Of a stretch of DNA of 64,000 bases, positions 9,525 through 19,792 are shown in pieces. Each line of letters opens with the position of its first letter. The first letter of the stretch is position 1. This DNA comes from Desulfonatronospira sp. (GTDB lineage: Bacteria; Desulfobacterota; Desulfovibrionia; Desulfovibrionales; Desulfonatronovibrionaceae): assembly GCA_007125075.1 (NCBI GenBank), contig SLDX01000019.1, positions 1 to 64,000 of the forward strand, read 5' to 3'. A program made the translations under genes and the position numbers. The notes beneath the pieces are model-generated. The model searched no databases. It saw nothing but the letters and a program-made list of their open reading frames with translations, and was not told the DNA's origin.

Positions 9525-10727
9525 ATGCACAAGCCTTTAGCTGAAACAATCCGTCCCCAGAGCCTTGAGGATTTTGTCGGGCAGGATCATTTGCGCACCA
9601 GACTAAGAGCCATGATTCAAAGCAGGCGCCTGCAAAGCACTCTTTTTTTCGGTCCTCCCGGCAGCGGCAAGTCCACGCTGGCTTTGATCATGGCCAGACA
9701 CCAGAATCAGCCTTTCTTAAGGCTGAGCGCGCCCGAGGTTGGTCTGGCCGATCTGCGCCGCAAGCTGGACGGAGTAAACATACTCATTCTGGATGAACTG
9801 CACCGCTTTTCCAAATCCCAGCAGGATTTTTTTCTGCCCCTTCTTGAAACCGGTGAAATAGTGCTTCTGGGTACGACCACTGAAAATCCTTCATTCAGCG
9901 TCACCAGACAGCTTCTGTCCCGAATGAACGTGCTGCGTCTAAGACCACTTGAGTCATCCGAGCTGAAACAGATTGGAAAGCGCGCCCTGGCGGAACTGGA
10001 CAGAAACATTCCGGATAAAAGCACGGATATAATTTTATCCCTTTCAGGAGGCGATGCCAGGGTTTATCTGAACCTGCTTGAATATGTGCGCGATCTGGAT
10101 CCAAAGGATGCAGAGCCGGATAAGATTAAAACTCTGCTTCCTGAAGCGGTAATCAGAGGAGACAGGGACGGAGATGTACATTACGAGCTTGCTTCAGCAA
10201 TGATCAAGTCCATCCGGGGCAGTGATCCTGACGCAGCTCTTTATTATCTGGCCTGTTTTCTTGAGTCCGGGGAAGACCCTAGATTCATCTGCCGCAGACT
10301 TATTCTGTCAGCTTCCGAGGATGTCGGCCTGGGCGATCCAATGGCACTTCCTCTGGCGGTCTCCTGCCAGCACGCGGTGGAGTTCGTAGGCATGCCCGAA
10401 GGATTTATTCCCCTGGCGGAAACAGTTGTCTATCTGGCCCTGGCTCCCAAGTCCAATTCCACTTATGCGGCCTATCTGAGCGCTCAAAAAGAAGTAAAGG
10501 ACAAGGGGCTCAAACCTGTGCCTCTGCACCTGAGAAACGCTTCCACCAGCCTGCAGAAAAAGTGGGGCTACGGAAAGGGCTACAAGTATCCGCACATGTA
10601 TCCGGGCGCGTGGATCGATCAGGAGTATCTGCCGGAAGAACTAAAGGAAAGAAAATTCTATCAGTCCAAGGATCAGGGCCAGGAGCCAAGGCTTATAAGC
10701 TGGCTGCGCAAGAGAAAAAAGATTTAA
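9525..10727 (+). CDS. rarA: Replication-associated recombination protein A (RarA/MgsA AAA+ ATPase)
   Basis: PLAETIRPQSLEDFVGQDHL; FFGPPGSGKSTLA; DELHRFSKSQQD. Confidence 0.95.
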   Translation: MHKPLAETIRPQSLEDFVGQDHLRTRLRAMIQSRRLQSTLFFGPPGSGKSTLALIMARHQNQPFLRLSAPEVGLADLRRKLDGVNILILDELHRFSKSQQDFFLPLLETGEIVLLGTTTENPSFSVTRQLLSRMNVLRLRPLESSELKQIGKRALAELDRNIPDKSTDIILSLSGGDARVYLNLLEYVRDLDPKDAEPDKIKTLLPEAVIRGDRDGDVHYELASAMIKSIRGSDPDAALYYLACFLESGEDPRFICRRLILSASEDVGLGDPMALPLAVSCQHAVEFVGMPEGFIPLAETVVYLALAPKSNSTYAAYLSAQKEVKDKGLKPVPLHLRNASTSLQKKWGYGKGYKYPHMYPGAWIDQEYLPEELKERKFYQSKDQGQEPRLISWLRKRKKI

Positions 10728-12064
10728 GATGTTTCTTTGGAAAATAGCAGTTCCTGCATTTCCATGATTGTGGAAATTCCCGGTTTACCGTCCGTACTCT
10801 GGGGACAGAAAACAGGCCTGTAGCCGATCCTGGATGCCTGCTTGAGCCTTTGTTCATGTCCCGGTACCGGCCTGATCTGACCGTTCAGATCCACCTCTCC
10901 CCAGAAAACCGCTCTTTCAGGAAGGCAGCGGTTATGAAAAGATGACAGAACTCCAGCCACAATGCCCAGATCCAGTCCAGGATCAACAAGTCTTAGACCT
11001 CCTCCGATCTTGGCATATATGTCTGATTGGGCCAGTCCCCGCTGCAGCTTTTTTTCCATGACCGCCAGCAGAAGATGCAGTCGGTTCAGATCAAATCCAA
11101 GTGCTGTTCGTCTGGGAATGCTCAAGAAGCTCGAAGCGGACAGAGCCTGAACCTCCACGCCGAAAGGTTTGCATCCATCAACCGCCATGACCACGGCGGT
11201 TCCACTCAACCCGGGTTTTCTGGCCTGAAGAAAAAAAGTGGAGGGATCGCTGATCACCTCCATGCCCAGAGAGCTCATGCTGAACATGACAATCTCATTG
11301 GTCGGACCGAACCTGTTCTTGTTCACTCTCAGGATGCGAAACAGACGCTCTTTATCTCCTTCCAGGTAAATAACCGTATCCACCATGTGTTCAAGGAGCC
11401 TGGGACCGGCTATCTGGCCCTCTTTGGTCACATGACCGACCAGAATTATGCAGGTTCCATTGTCTTTGGCCTCCTGGATCAGCCTGGAAGCCACCAGACG
11501 GATCTGAGAAGGTGATCCCGGAATGGAATGAAGCTCTGAACCGCTTATTGTCTGAACCGAGTCTACAATCATCAGAGGGCATGGTTTTTCCATGTTCAGG
11601 GCGTGCAATACATCTTCAAGTGAACTGGTGGCCAGAACCTGAATACTTTCCTGATTGAGCTTGAGCCTCTGGGCGCGGGATCGAATCTGGGGCAAAGACT
11701 CTTCCCCGCTGACGTATAGAACCCTGCCGGTTCCTTTTTCCGCCATGCTTAAAAGCTGCAAAAGAAGAGTAGACTTGCCGATTCCCGGTTCTCCGCCAAG
11801 CAGGACCACGGATCCGGGTACCAGGCCCCCGCCCAGGACATCATCTAGTTCATTGAATCCGGAAGCGAGGAAGTCGGCCTTGGTGACGTCAATATCACTC
11901 AAGCTTTGAGGATGATTGCGCGCTTCAGTGCCGTCACGCACCTGCCTGGGGCGCTTTATCTCCGGTTCAAGGCTGTTCCATTCCCCGCATTTAGGGCACT
12001 GGCCCTGCCAGCGAAGCAGACTGGTCCGGCAAAATGAACAGATGTATACTGTTTTATCTTTCAT
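10724..12064 (-). CDS. radA: DNA repair protein RadA
   Basis: Zinc finger CSFCRTSLLRWQGQCPKC, Walker A GGEPGIGKST, KNRFG motif. Confidence 0.97.
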   Translation of the reverse strand: MKDKTVYICSFCRTSLLRWQGQCPKCGEWNSLEPEIKRPRQVRDGTEARNHPQSLSDIDVTKADFLASGFNELDDVLGGGLVPGSVVLLGGEPGIGKSTLLLQLLSMAEKGTGRVLYVSGEESLPQIRSRAQRLKLNQESIQVLATSSLEDVLHALNMEKPCPLMIVDSVQTISGSELHSIPGSPSQIRLVASRLIQEAKDNGTCIILVGHVTKEGQIAGPRLLEHMVDTVIYLEGDKERLFRILRVNKNRFGPTNEIVMFSMSSLGMEVISDPSTFFLQARKPGLSGTAVVMAVDGCKPFGVEVQALSASSFLSIPRRTALGFDLNRLHLLLAVMEKKLQRGLAQSDIYAKIGGGLRLVDPGLDLGIVAGVLSSFHNRCLPERAVFWGEVDLNGQIRPVPGHEQRLKQASRIGYRPVFCPQSTDGKPGISTIMEMQELLFSKETS

Positions 12065-12144
12065 AAGCAGGCTTTCTCTGCCGCAGTTTAATTACCCGGC
12101 CTAAGAAAGTCACCAATAGATCAGTGATGTTGATCCTGATGCAA

Positions 12145-12918
12145 TCAGCCAGCGGGCCTGTGGACCTCGATGACCTCCAGACCGAACTCGACTACTTCTT
12201 CCGGCGGGTTGTAAAAGACGGTCATGAAAGGAGTTGATGCGCCCGGGGCGATATGTTTGTTCGTGGTCAAGACTCCAAGCCTGGAATTGAGTATGGATTC
12301 CAGTTCCTCCCTGGAGGAAATCTGCAGCTGAAAAAGTGAAGCCACATTGCCGCACAGAAATTCGTTTTTCCTGACTGCTTCCCCGTCCGGATCGTACAGG
12401 ACCGCTCTGAGCATGACCATGGACCTGGGGTGATCAAACCGGTTTACCGCCCTTCCTTCTACAACAAACATCTGCCCGATGGCTTCATTGGTTACGAAAT
12501 ACTGACGGATATTCTCCAAAGAAATGTTCCGGAGTTCATCTTCTGCAAAAATCTTTTTCAGGGTTACTTCGCTGCGACCTTCATCAGTACTCAGGTAAGG
12601 GATATACACGTGTTCGGCGATCCTGGGCAGCGCAACATACAGACTTATTCCTATTATGGCGGCCAGTATGACAATAAAAACCGCGTTTCTTGTCTTTCTG
12701 GCCTTTCCTGCTGTTTCAGTTCCGCTGACATCTCCAAGCAGAAAATCATGTTCACTCAAGGTTTCGGATTCAGTCTGACGCATTTCATCATCCGTCTTTT
12801 CATTTTGGGGAAGATTAAAGACGTGTCTGCACCTGGTACAGCGCAGCTTAAGGCCTTTATCTTTTCCAGGACGGTCGAGTCTGTATTTTGTGCTGCAATT
12901 AGGGCATTCAACAATCAT
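12145..12918 (-). CDS. Zinc-ribbon domain protein with DUF3426-like region
   Basis: MIVECPNCSTKYRLD...LRCTRCRHVFNLP, one TM segment, C-terminal FMTVFYNPPEEVVEFGLEVIE. Confidence 0.75.
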   Translation of the reverse strand: MIVECPNCSTKYRLDRPGKDKGLKLRCTRCRHVFNLPQNEKTDDEMRQTESETLSEHDFLLGDVSGTETAGKARKTRNAVFIVILAAIIGISLYVALPRIAEHVYIPYLSTDEGRSEVTLKKIFAEDELRNISLENIRQYFVTNEAIGQMFVVEGRAVNRFDHPRSMVMLRAVLYDPDGEAVRKNEFLCGNVASLFQLQISSREELESILNSRLGVLTTNKHIAPGASTPFMTVFYNPPEEVVEFGLEVIEVHRPAG

Positions 12919-13462
12919 AAGGCGTCTCTTGATTAATGGCTTTAATTTCTTTATCGGGATCCACCTCACAGATTTCGGGCAGATTCCTGTATTTCTCCGC
13001 AATGTCCAGTCCATACCCTACTAGAAAGCCTTTTTGCAGGGTGAATCCGGGATAATTCACCCGGATGGAAGTTTTTCTGCGTTCGCGTTTGTCTACGAGA
13101 GCACAGATTCTAACTTCTGAAGCTCCTTTTTTCTGCAGGTACCTGCTCAGATAGGACAGGGATAATCCGGTATCCACGATATCTTCCACCAGAAGAATAT
13201 TTTTATTTCGGATGTCGGTCTCAATGTCCCTGGTGATCAGGATGCTTCCGCTTGAATCAGCATGACTGCCATAGCTGGACAGGCGCACAAAGTCTATCTT
13301 CAGCTCAGTGTTTATGCAGCGCACAAGGTCTGCAAAAAAGATGAAGGCCCCCTTGAGAATACATACAGCCAGCAGTTCCCGGCCCCTGTAGTCTTCAGTG
13401 ATTTTTTCCCCTAATTCCCGAACGCGGCCGGCAATCTGCCTGGCGGAATAGATTTCCTTCAT
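12908..13462 (-). CDS. hpt: Hypoxanthine phosphoribosyltransferase
   Basis: LLAVCILKGAFIFFADL; ILLVEDIVDTGLSL PRPP motif. Confidence 0.95.
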   Translation of the reverse strand: MKEIYSARQIAGRVRELGEKITEDYRGRELLAVCILKGAFIFFADLVRCINTELKIDFVRLSSYGSHADSSGSILITRDIETDIRNKNILLVEDIVDTGLSLSYLSRYLQKKGASEVRICALVDKRERRKTSIRVNYPGFTLQKGFLVGYGLDIAEKYRNLPEICEVDPDKEIKAINQETPYDC

Positions 13463-13489
13463 CTTGATATACCCTGAATTGAAGTTGAG

Positions 13490-13957
13490 CTACATTTCCA
13501 TGAGCATGGCTGTTTCGTCGCAATCCGGAAATTTCGGGCATTGAAGACAGTCCGCCCAAACCTTTTGAGGGAGCATATCCTTGGTGATCTCTCTGAAACC
13601 CTGTCTGGCGAAGAAAGCGGTCTGATATGTCAGGGTGAATACTTTGTAGATGCCCAGGGTCAGTGCCTCGCTCAGACAGGATTCAACCAGTTTTCCGCCC
13701 CAGCCCATGGTCCGCAGTTCCGGTACAATGGCCAGTGAACGTATTTCAGCCAGGTTGTCCCAGACTATGCTCAGGGCACAGCAGCCGTAAATTTTTGCGC
13801 CCTGATCTTCAGCCACAACGAAGTAATCCCTGAGATGGCTGTAAAGATCACTGTAGGACCGGGGCAGCAGAAGATCCTGTTTGGAACACTCCATTAATAT
13901 CGTGTGGATGGACTTGACGTCGCTTATTCTGGCTTTGCGTAAATAAAATCTTGTCAA
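13490..13957 (-). CDS. GNAT N-acetyltransferase (ArgA-type)
   Basis: IRSLAIVPELRTMGWGGKLVESCLSEAL; FFARQGFREITKDMLPQKVW. Confidence 0.88.
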   Translation of the reverse strand: MTRFYLRKARISDVKSIHTILMECSKQDLLLPRSYSDLYSHLRDYFVVAEDQGAKIYGCCALSIVWDNLAEIRSLAIVPELRTMGWGGKLVESCLSEALTLGIYKVFTLTYQTAFFARQGFREITKDMLPQKVWADCLQCPKFPDCDETAMLMEM

Positions 13958-14445
13958 TTTGAGTCTGCCAGCAGGTCATCAATTATTTTCAAGATGATTT
14001 CCCGGTCCAGATGTGTTTCGTGTACCTGATCAATATCCCCATCCTGATCATATATCAAGGTGTATGGAATGCTGGTCACTTGAAGTTCGTCCATTACATT
14101 TGGAGCGGCAATGTACACGGGGTAATTCATATTTTTTCTCTGCATAAACGGAGGTACTGCAGCAGGATTGAAGTCAAGTGAGATGCCGATGATGCTTAGT
14201 TCATCCTCTGGAAATTCATCCCTGATCCGGACCAGGTCCCTGATTTCCGCTCTGCAGGGAGCGCACCATGTGGCCCAGAAATTCAGTATGAGGATTTTCC
14301 CCTTTTCCTGCTCTACAAGGCGCTCAATGTCGGCAGTATCCACCCGTTCGGGTATTTCCCGCTCCTCTCCTGATACAGTACCGGGCAGGAACCAGAAAAT
14401 CAGCAGACATAGAAAAAAGCTGATCAATTTTTGCTGGATATTCAT
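13954..14445 (-). CDS. TlpA-family thioredoxin-like protein
   Basis: ILNFWATWCAPCRAEIRDLV; N-terminal signal segment. Confidence 0.9.
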   Translation of the reverse strand: MNIQQKLISFFLCLLIFWFLPGTVSGEEREIPERVDTADIERLVEQEKGKILILNFWATWCAPCRAEIRDLVRIRDEFPEDELSIIGISLDFNPAAVPPFMQRKNMNYPVYIAAPNVMDELQVTSIPYTLIYDQDGDIDQVHETHLDREIILKIIDDLLADSN

Positions 14446-14457
14446 AGCTTAAATCCT

Positions 14458-16869
14458 TTATAATGCAGTTTGTTTCAGCGAACACAGTTTTTGAGCCGTT
14501 TTCACTGCACTGACAGCATCAGGGGCATATCCGTGCGCGCCGATCCTGTCCGCATAGGCCCGGGTAACCACCGCACCTCCGATCATGACTTTGCAGTCAA
14601 TTTTTTCCCGGCGCAGCAGTTCAAGACATTCTTCCATTCTGGTCATGGTCGTGGTCATAAGCGCTGACAGTCCGATAAGGCTGGCCTTGTGCTTTCTGGC
14701 CTGAATCACGATATCACCTGCAGGAACGTCAATTCCCAGATCGACCACATGAAAACCGTAGTTTCTGAGCATAAGACAGACAATGTTTTTCCCGATGTCG
14801 TGGATGTCTCCTTCCACAGTGGCCATGATCACAGTCGGTCCCTGTTTTTGCTGATCCTGCTGCAACAGAGGGTGCAGGTACTCAAAGCCCGTCTTCATGG
14901 TTTCAGCGCTTAGAATCAGCTGCGGCAGAAACAGAGTGCGTTTTTCATATTGTTCACCCACCAGGTTGATCGCCGGGATCATTTCGCTGTTGACCAACTC
15001 AAACGGATCTCTTCCGGAATCGACTTCCTGCTTCAAAAAAGAAATTATGTCATCTTTTCTGCCTTTGACCACTGCTTCCTGAATAGCTGATTCAAAGGAA
15101 CCGGCAGTTTGCAGCGGCTTCGGGCTGTATCCCCCGGCCGGCGTCCATCCGGCATAATCTCTGGTGAAATCGCCGGCCTGAGGGTCATGGCCGAGCAGGA
15201 CATTGCAGGCGGCCAGGGTTTCGTTAAGACGCGCCGAATGGGGATCTCCAATAAAGGAGATCAATCCGTGGGCCAAGGCCATGCTCAGAAACCCGGAATT
15301 GATCAGGTCCCTTGCAGGAAGCCCAAAAGAAATATTAGACAGACCGGCCACTGTGCCAAGTCCTAAATTTTCCCGGCAATAGCGTATGGTGTTCAGGCAT
15401 TCCATCGCCGCCTGGGGATGTGAGGAAACAGTCATGATAAGTACATCCACCAGGATGAGTCTGCGCGGAATGTTCAGCTGGTCAGCCCTGTCAAGAAGCC
15501 TTTCAATTATTTGCAGGCGTTCTCCCGCAGTGCGGGGCATTCTGCCGGACTGCAGGGGAAGCAGGATGAAGGGAGCTCCAAAATCGCGGCAGACCGGACC
15601 CAGAAGTTCAAGTTTGTCTTTTTCACCGCTTATGGAATTAACCAGGGAGCTTCCGGGGTATTCAAGCAAAGAGGTGTAAATGGCCTGGATGCTGCTTGAG
15701 TCGATGCAAAGAGGAGTATCCAGCCTGGACACCAGTTCGCGGCAGAGAGCGGGCAGAACTTTTTCTTCTTCGACCATGGCCGCGCCGACATTGACATCCA
15801 GCACTTTTGCCCCTGCCTGAGACTGCTCTTCAGCCAGTTTCATCGCCCGGGTGAAACAAAAGCCCTTCAGCTCATCAGCCAGATCGCTCTTGCCCGTAGG
15901 ATTTATTCTTTCGCCGATAAGCACGGGCGGGTAACCAAAGCCCAGAGGCACGCTTCTGGTCCTTGACGTCAAAACAACACAGGGAGTTTCCCGCGGTCGC
16001 GCAGGTTTGTATTCAAGTCCTGAAGCCATACGTCTCAAAGCTTTGATATGTTCAGGCGTCGTCCCGCAGCAGCCTCCCAGAAATTTTACTCCAAGTTCAG
16101 GAAAAACCTTGAGTTTTTCCGCAAACTCATTTGGTCCGACTTTGAAAACTGTCTGTCCGTTTTCCAGTTCCGGGATGCCTGCATTGGGTTCGATGAGCAA
16201 AGGAGTACAAAGTCTGGGCAGCATGGAACGGATGAGCGGGACAAAGTCCTCCGGGCCGGAACCGCAGTTTATGGCGATTATGTCAGCGCCCAGATTCCGC
16301 ATTGTGTCTGCAAAAACTTCAGGTGAGGTTCCGGTCAGGCTGATGCCTTTTTCGAAGGTCATGGAGATGGCCACCGGGATTTTGCTTTCCGACCGGGCAG
16401 CCATGACCACTGCTTTTGCTTCGGCAAGATCAAGATGTGTTTCTCCCAGAATCAGATCAACTCCTCCCTGGACCAGCCCGCGTACCTGTTCTTTGAAAGC
16501 TTCAAGAATTTCCAGGAAGGAAATGTCTCCCAGGGGCGCAAGCATTCTGCCTGTAGGTCCAACGCTTCCGGCGACAAAAGCCTTATCACCTGCAACGCGG
16601 CGCGCCAGAGCGGCCATAGTCCGGTTGAAGTCCACCGGATCAATTTTTGGATTCAGCTTGCAGCGCGTTCCTCCAAAGGTGTTGGTGGTGATGATTCCAG
16701 CTCCTGCTTCCAGATACAGGGTATGCACTTCCATGATTGCATCCCGGCTGTCCAGCCCGAATTCTTCGGGAGACTGCCCGGGCTTCAGTCCCTTTGATTG
16801 AAGCAGGGTGCCCATGGCTCCGTCAAAAATTCCGATCTCGCTGTTGGATAAAAATTGTGAAAATTGCAT
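14458..16869 (-). CDS. metH: Cobalamin-dependent methionine synthase, short form without AdoMet reactivation domain
   Basis: Homocysteine-binding domain (FLGGCCGTTPEHIKAL), pterin-binding domain (GERINPTGKSDLADEL), B12 domain (GDIHDIGKNIV); 803 aa. Confidence 0.92.
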   Translation of the reverse strand: MQFSQFLSNSEIGIFDGAMGTLLQSKGLKPGQSPEEFGLDSRDAIMEVHTLYLEAGAGIITTNTFGGTRCKLNPKIDPVDFNRTMAALARRVAGDKAFVAGSVGPTGRMLAPLGDISFLEILEAFKEQVRGLVQGGVDLILGETHLDLAEAKAVVMAARSESKIPVAISMTFEKGISLTGTSPEVFADTMRNLGADIIAINCGSGPEDFVPLIRSMLPRLCTPLLIEPNAGIPELENGQTVFKVGPNEFAEKLKVFPELGVKFLGGCCGTTPEHIKALRRMASGLEYKPARPRETPCVVLTSRTRSVPLGFGYPPVLIGERINPTGKSDLADELKGFCFTRAMKLAEEQSQAGAKVLDVNVGAAMVEEEKVLPALCRELVSRLDTPLCIDSSSIQAIYTSLLEYPGSSLVNSISGEKDKLELLGPVCRDFGAPFILLPLQSGRMPRTAGERLQIIERLLDRADQLNIPRRLILVDVLIMTVSSHPQAAMECLNTIRYCRENLGLGTVAGLSNISFGLPARDLINSGFLSMALAHGLISFIGDPHSARLNETLAACNVLLGHDPQAGDFTRDYAGWTPAGGYSPKPLQTAGSFESAIQEAVVKGRKDDIISFLKQEVDSGRDPFELVNSEMIPAINLVGEQYEKRTLFLPQLILSAETMKTGFEYLHPLLQQDQQKQGPTVIMATVEGDIHDIGKNIVCLMLRNYGFHVVDLGIDVPAGDIVIQARKHKASLIGLSALMTTTMTRMEECLELLRREKIDCKVMIGGAVVTRAYADRIGAHGYAPDAVSAVKTAQKLCSLKQTAL

Positions 16870-17030
16870 GTGCCACAGATATCGTTATTCATAATGAAGG
16901 TAAAGTGGAGTTTTGGCAGCATAAATTAACTGTTGAAAAATATTGATCATGCAAAATAAAAGATTTACGTAATTGTTGTTTGATAATAAAATTTATTTTT
17001 TAAAAGCCATAAATCCGGCAGGTAGATTAA

Positions 17031-18014
17031 ATGAGCAGCAAAAAAAAACATCAATCCTCACTGAAAGGACAGGATGGACAGCTGAACGAAAAAAAAATGG
17101 CCGAAAAACTGGAAAGCACCGTTGGTCAGGAAGTAAACCCTTTGCCCAGCAATGCCCCGGTGCCCATGGATGCCTTGCGCATCTATATGCGTCAGTTAAG
17201 CAGTTTCCCTACCATGAGCGCTGAAGAAGAGTTTGAACTGGCCAGAAAATTCCGCGATGAAGGGGATCAGGATGCGGCATTTATGATCATCACCGCCAAC
17301 TTGCGTCTTGTGGTCAAGATAGCAATGGAATTTCAGCGCAGATGGATGAAAAACGTGCTTGATCTCATCCAGGAGGGCAATGTGGGTCTGATGAAGGCTT
17401 TGAAGAAATTTGATCCGGACAAGGGAATAAAATTTTCCTATTATGCTTCATTCTGGATAAGGGCCTATATTTTGAAATTCATCATGGATAACTGGCGCAT
17501 GGTCAAAATAGGCACCACTCAGGCCCAGCGCAAACTATTCTATAATCTGAGCAAGGAAAGACAAAGGCTTGAATCCCTGGGCATCACCGCTGATACGGAT
17601 GCTATTTCCCAGAGCCTGGATGTTTCTGAATCCGTTGTGGTTGAAATGGGCCAGCGGCTCGGACAGCACGATCTGTCTCTGGATATGCCATACAGCGAAG
17701 ACTCCGATGTAACCCCGATGAGCGTTATCCCGGCAGGAGGAATCGGAGCTGAAGAGGAAGTGCTCAAGGGTGAAACCGCTGAACTGCTGCACCAGAATAT
17801 TGAAGAGATGATGCCGCAGCTGACCGATAAGGAAAAAGACATCATCGAACTGAGACTTCTGGCGGAGTCACCCTCGACTTTGAGGGAAATCGGGGATAAA
17901 CACGGCATAACCCGGGAGAGGGTGCGCCAGATAGAATCCAGGCTGCTGGAAAAGATAAAAGCGCGGATCAAAAAAAATATCGGTGATTTTTCTGAGGAGT
18001 GGATCGAGGAATAA
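17031..18014 (+). CDS. RpoH/RpoD-family RNA polymerase sigma factor
   Basis: NLRLVVKIAMEFQRRWMKNVLDLIQEGNVGLMKALKKFDPDKGIKFSYYASFWIRAYI; TLREIGDKHGITRERVRQIESRLLEKIK. Confidence 0.93.
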   Translation: MSSKKKHQSSLKGQDGQLNEKKMAEKLESTVGQEVNPLPSNAPVPMDALRIYMRQLSSFPTMSAEEEFELARKFRDEGDQDAAFMIITANLRLVVKIAMEFQRRWMKNVLDLIQEGNVGLMKALKKFDPDKGIKFSYYASFWIRAYILKFIMDNWRMVKIGTTQAQRKLFYNLSKERQRLESLGITADTDAISQSLDVSESVVVEMGQRLGQHDLSLDMPYSEDSDVTPMSVIPAGGIGAEEEVLKGETAELLHQNIEEMMPQLTDKEKDIIELRLLAESPSTLREIGDKHGITRERVRQIESRLLEKIKARIKKNIGDFSEEWIEE

Positions 18015-18070
18015 CCTGCTTCAATGTGTCCTGGAAAGTATTTAAGTCTTATTTGCCAATCTGGAAAATT

Positions 18071-19792
18071 ATGTATTGCAAAATATTTTTTTTATCCCTG
18101 CTCCTTTTAAGCTTGACCGCCTGTGCTTCTAAAACGGAGCCGTTCACTGATCAAAGGGCCGGGCATGAAGTGCAGTGGAAACTTTCACCGCAGGCCCTGG
18201 TTATCTATCATTATCTGGAAGCTCTCGACCATCTGGCCAGGAAAGACAGTGACAATGCGGTTCTTGCCCTGGAAAACGCCCTGAGCATTGCTCCGAATTA
18301 TGGATTGTTCATGGAGCTGGCCCGGGTCTACCGGGATCAGGGCAAAAAGTCGCAGGCTCTTTCCGCCCTGCACAGGGGTATAGAGCTTTTTCCGCAGAAC
18401 CCGGACCTGCATTTTCTGCTTGCTGAGTTTTATCTTGAAGACAACAAACAAGAAGAGGCTGTTCAGTCTTTGATGCGCTATAAAGATCTGGTTTCCGGAG
18501 ATCTTCGGGCCTATGAAAACCTGGCTGCCTTTTATCTTGAATTAAATGAGCACGCCAGGGTAGTGGATCTTCTGGAGGAAATCCCTGCTGATCAAAGAAG
18601 TCCGGAAATAAACTACTATCTGGGCCGGGCCAGCAGCGAGCTTGGGGATTACAGAAAAGCCTCAGCTTATCTGCAGCAGGCAGTGAGGCAAAGATCCGGT
18701 TTTTTGCAGGCCTGGGCGGAAAAAGCCTTTATCTATGAGCAGAAAAGAAACTATCTGCAGGCAGAAAAGACTTATCAGCAGCTCCTCAGACTCGGAGAGT
18801 TTAATCCGGATCTGATACTGCGCATTGTTGAACTCAATCTGCTCTTGAATAATCCGGATAATGCCCTGAAAATGGCCAGAACAGGTCCTGAAATGGATTA
18901 TTTTCAGCTTAGAGTGGTCCAGCTTTTTGTGCACAACGGATTTTTCGAACATGCCCGGAGTTTTCTGCAGGACATGATGCTCAATCAGGATTATTCAGCA
19001 AGCATCTATTTTTACCTGGCTGTGGTGGCATACGAAGGCTTTGACGATGCCGGCGGCGCTCTTGAGCATCTGCAGCAGGTTCCTGTGGACAGTCCCAAAC
19101 ACCTGCAGGCCCTGACACTGAAGCTGCAGATTTTTTTCAGCATGGGGGAATACGAGCATGCTCTGGAACTTGCACGCGATGGTCAACAAATCCATCCTTC
19201 CGCCCGCAGTCTTTATCTCTATGAAGCGGTGATCCTGGAGATTACGGATGAGTACGCGCAGGCAATGACTGTCCTTGATCAGGCCCTGGAAATGTGGCCT
19301 AAAGATACAGATTTTCTATTCCGCAAAGGCGTGGTCTGGGATAAAAAGGGGGAAAAAGACAAGTCAATGCAGGTTTTGGAAGAAGTAATCGCCATTGATC
19401 AGGAACATCATCAGGCTTTGAATTATGTGGGGTACACCCTGGCCGATCAGGACCAGGACCTGGAAAGATCCCTGATTCTCATTCAAAGAGCGCTTGAGCT
19501 TGACCCTGGCAACGGCTATTATATAGATTCCCTGGCCTGGGTTTATTACCGGCAGGGAAAGTTTGCCCTGGCCTGGGAAGAGATTCTGCGCGCAGTAAAA
19601 GCAGTGAATGACGACCCGGTCATCTGGGAGCACTACGGAGATATCGCCCGGGCGCTGAGCAGAATTGACGATGCACTTTTCGGATATAAGCAGGCCCTGG
19701 TGCACGGATCAGAAAATGGTAAACATATTCGAGAACTCATCGATAAAATCAAAAGTATGCCCGACAAGAACACCCGGGCCGCGATTCCATGA
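18071..19792 (+). CDS. TPR-repeat lipoprotein
   Basis: Lipoprotein signal (MYCKIFFLSLLLLSLTAC) then multiple TPRs. Confidence 0.88.
   Translation: MYCKIFFLSLLLLSLTACASKTEPFTDQRAGHEVQWKLSPQALVIYHYLEALDHLARKDSDNAVLALENALSIAPNYGLFMELARVYRDQGKKSQALSALHRGIELFPQNPDLHFLLAEFYLEDNKQEEAVQSLMRYKDLVSGDLRAYENLAAFYLELNEHARVVDLLEEIPADQRSPEINYYLGRASSELGDYRKASAYLQQAVRQRSGFLQAWAEKAFIYEQKRNYLQAEKTYQQLLRLGEFNPDLILRIVELNLLLNNPDNALKMARTGPEMDYFQLRVVQLFVHNGFFEHARSFLQDMMLNQDYSASIYFYLAVVAYEGFDDAGGALEHLQQVPVDSPKHLQALTLKLQIFFSMGEYEHALELARDGQQIHPSARSLYLYEAVILEITDEYAQAMTVLDQALEMWPKDTDFLFRKGVVWDKKGEKDKSMQVLEEVIAIDQEHHQALNYVGYTLADQDQDLERSLILIQRALELDPGNGYYIDSLAWVYYRQGKFALAWEEILRAVKAVNDDPVIWEHYGDIARALSRIDDALFGYKQALVHGSENGKHIRELIDKIKSMPDKNTRAAIP

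Noticed and set aside
12430-12936. 168-aa + strand ORF antisense to the zinc-ribbon DUF3426 gene
   Set aside because: Shadow ORF of a well-supported minus-strand gene; composition is not protein-like.
16870-17030. Cobalamin or SAM riboswitch upstream of metH
   Set aside because: Only ~160 bp of AT-rich sequence shared with the divergent sigma-factor gene; no B12-box or SAM-aptamer-like segments seen.
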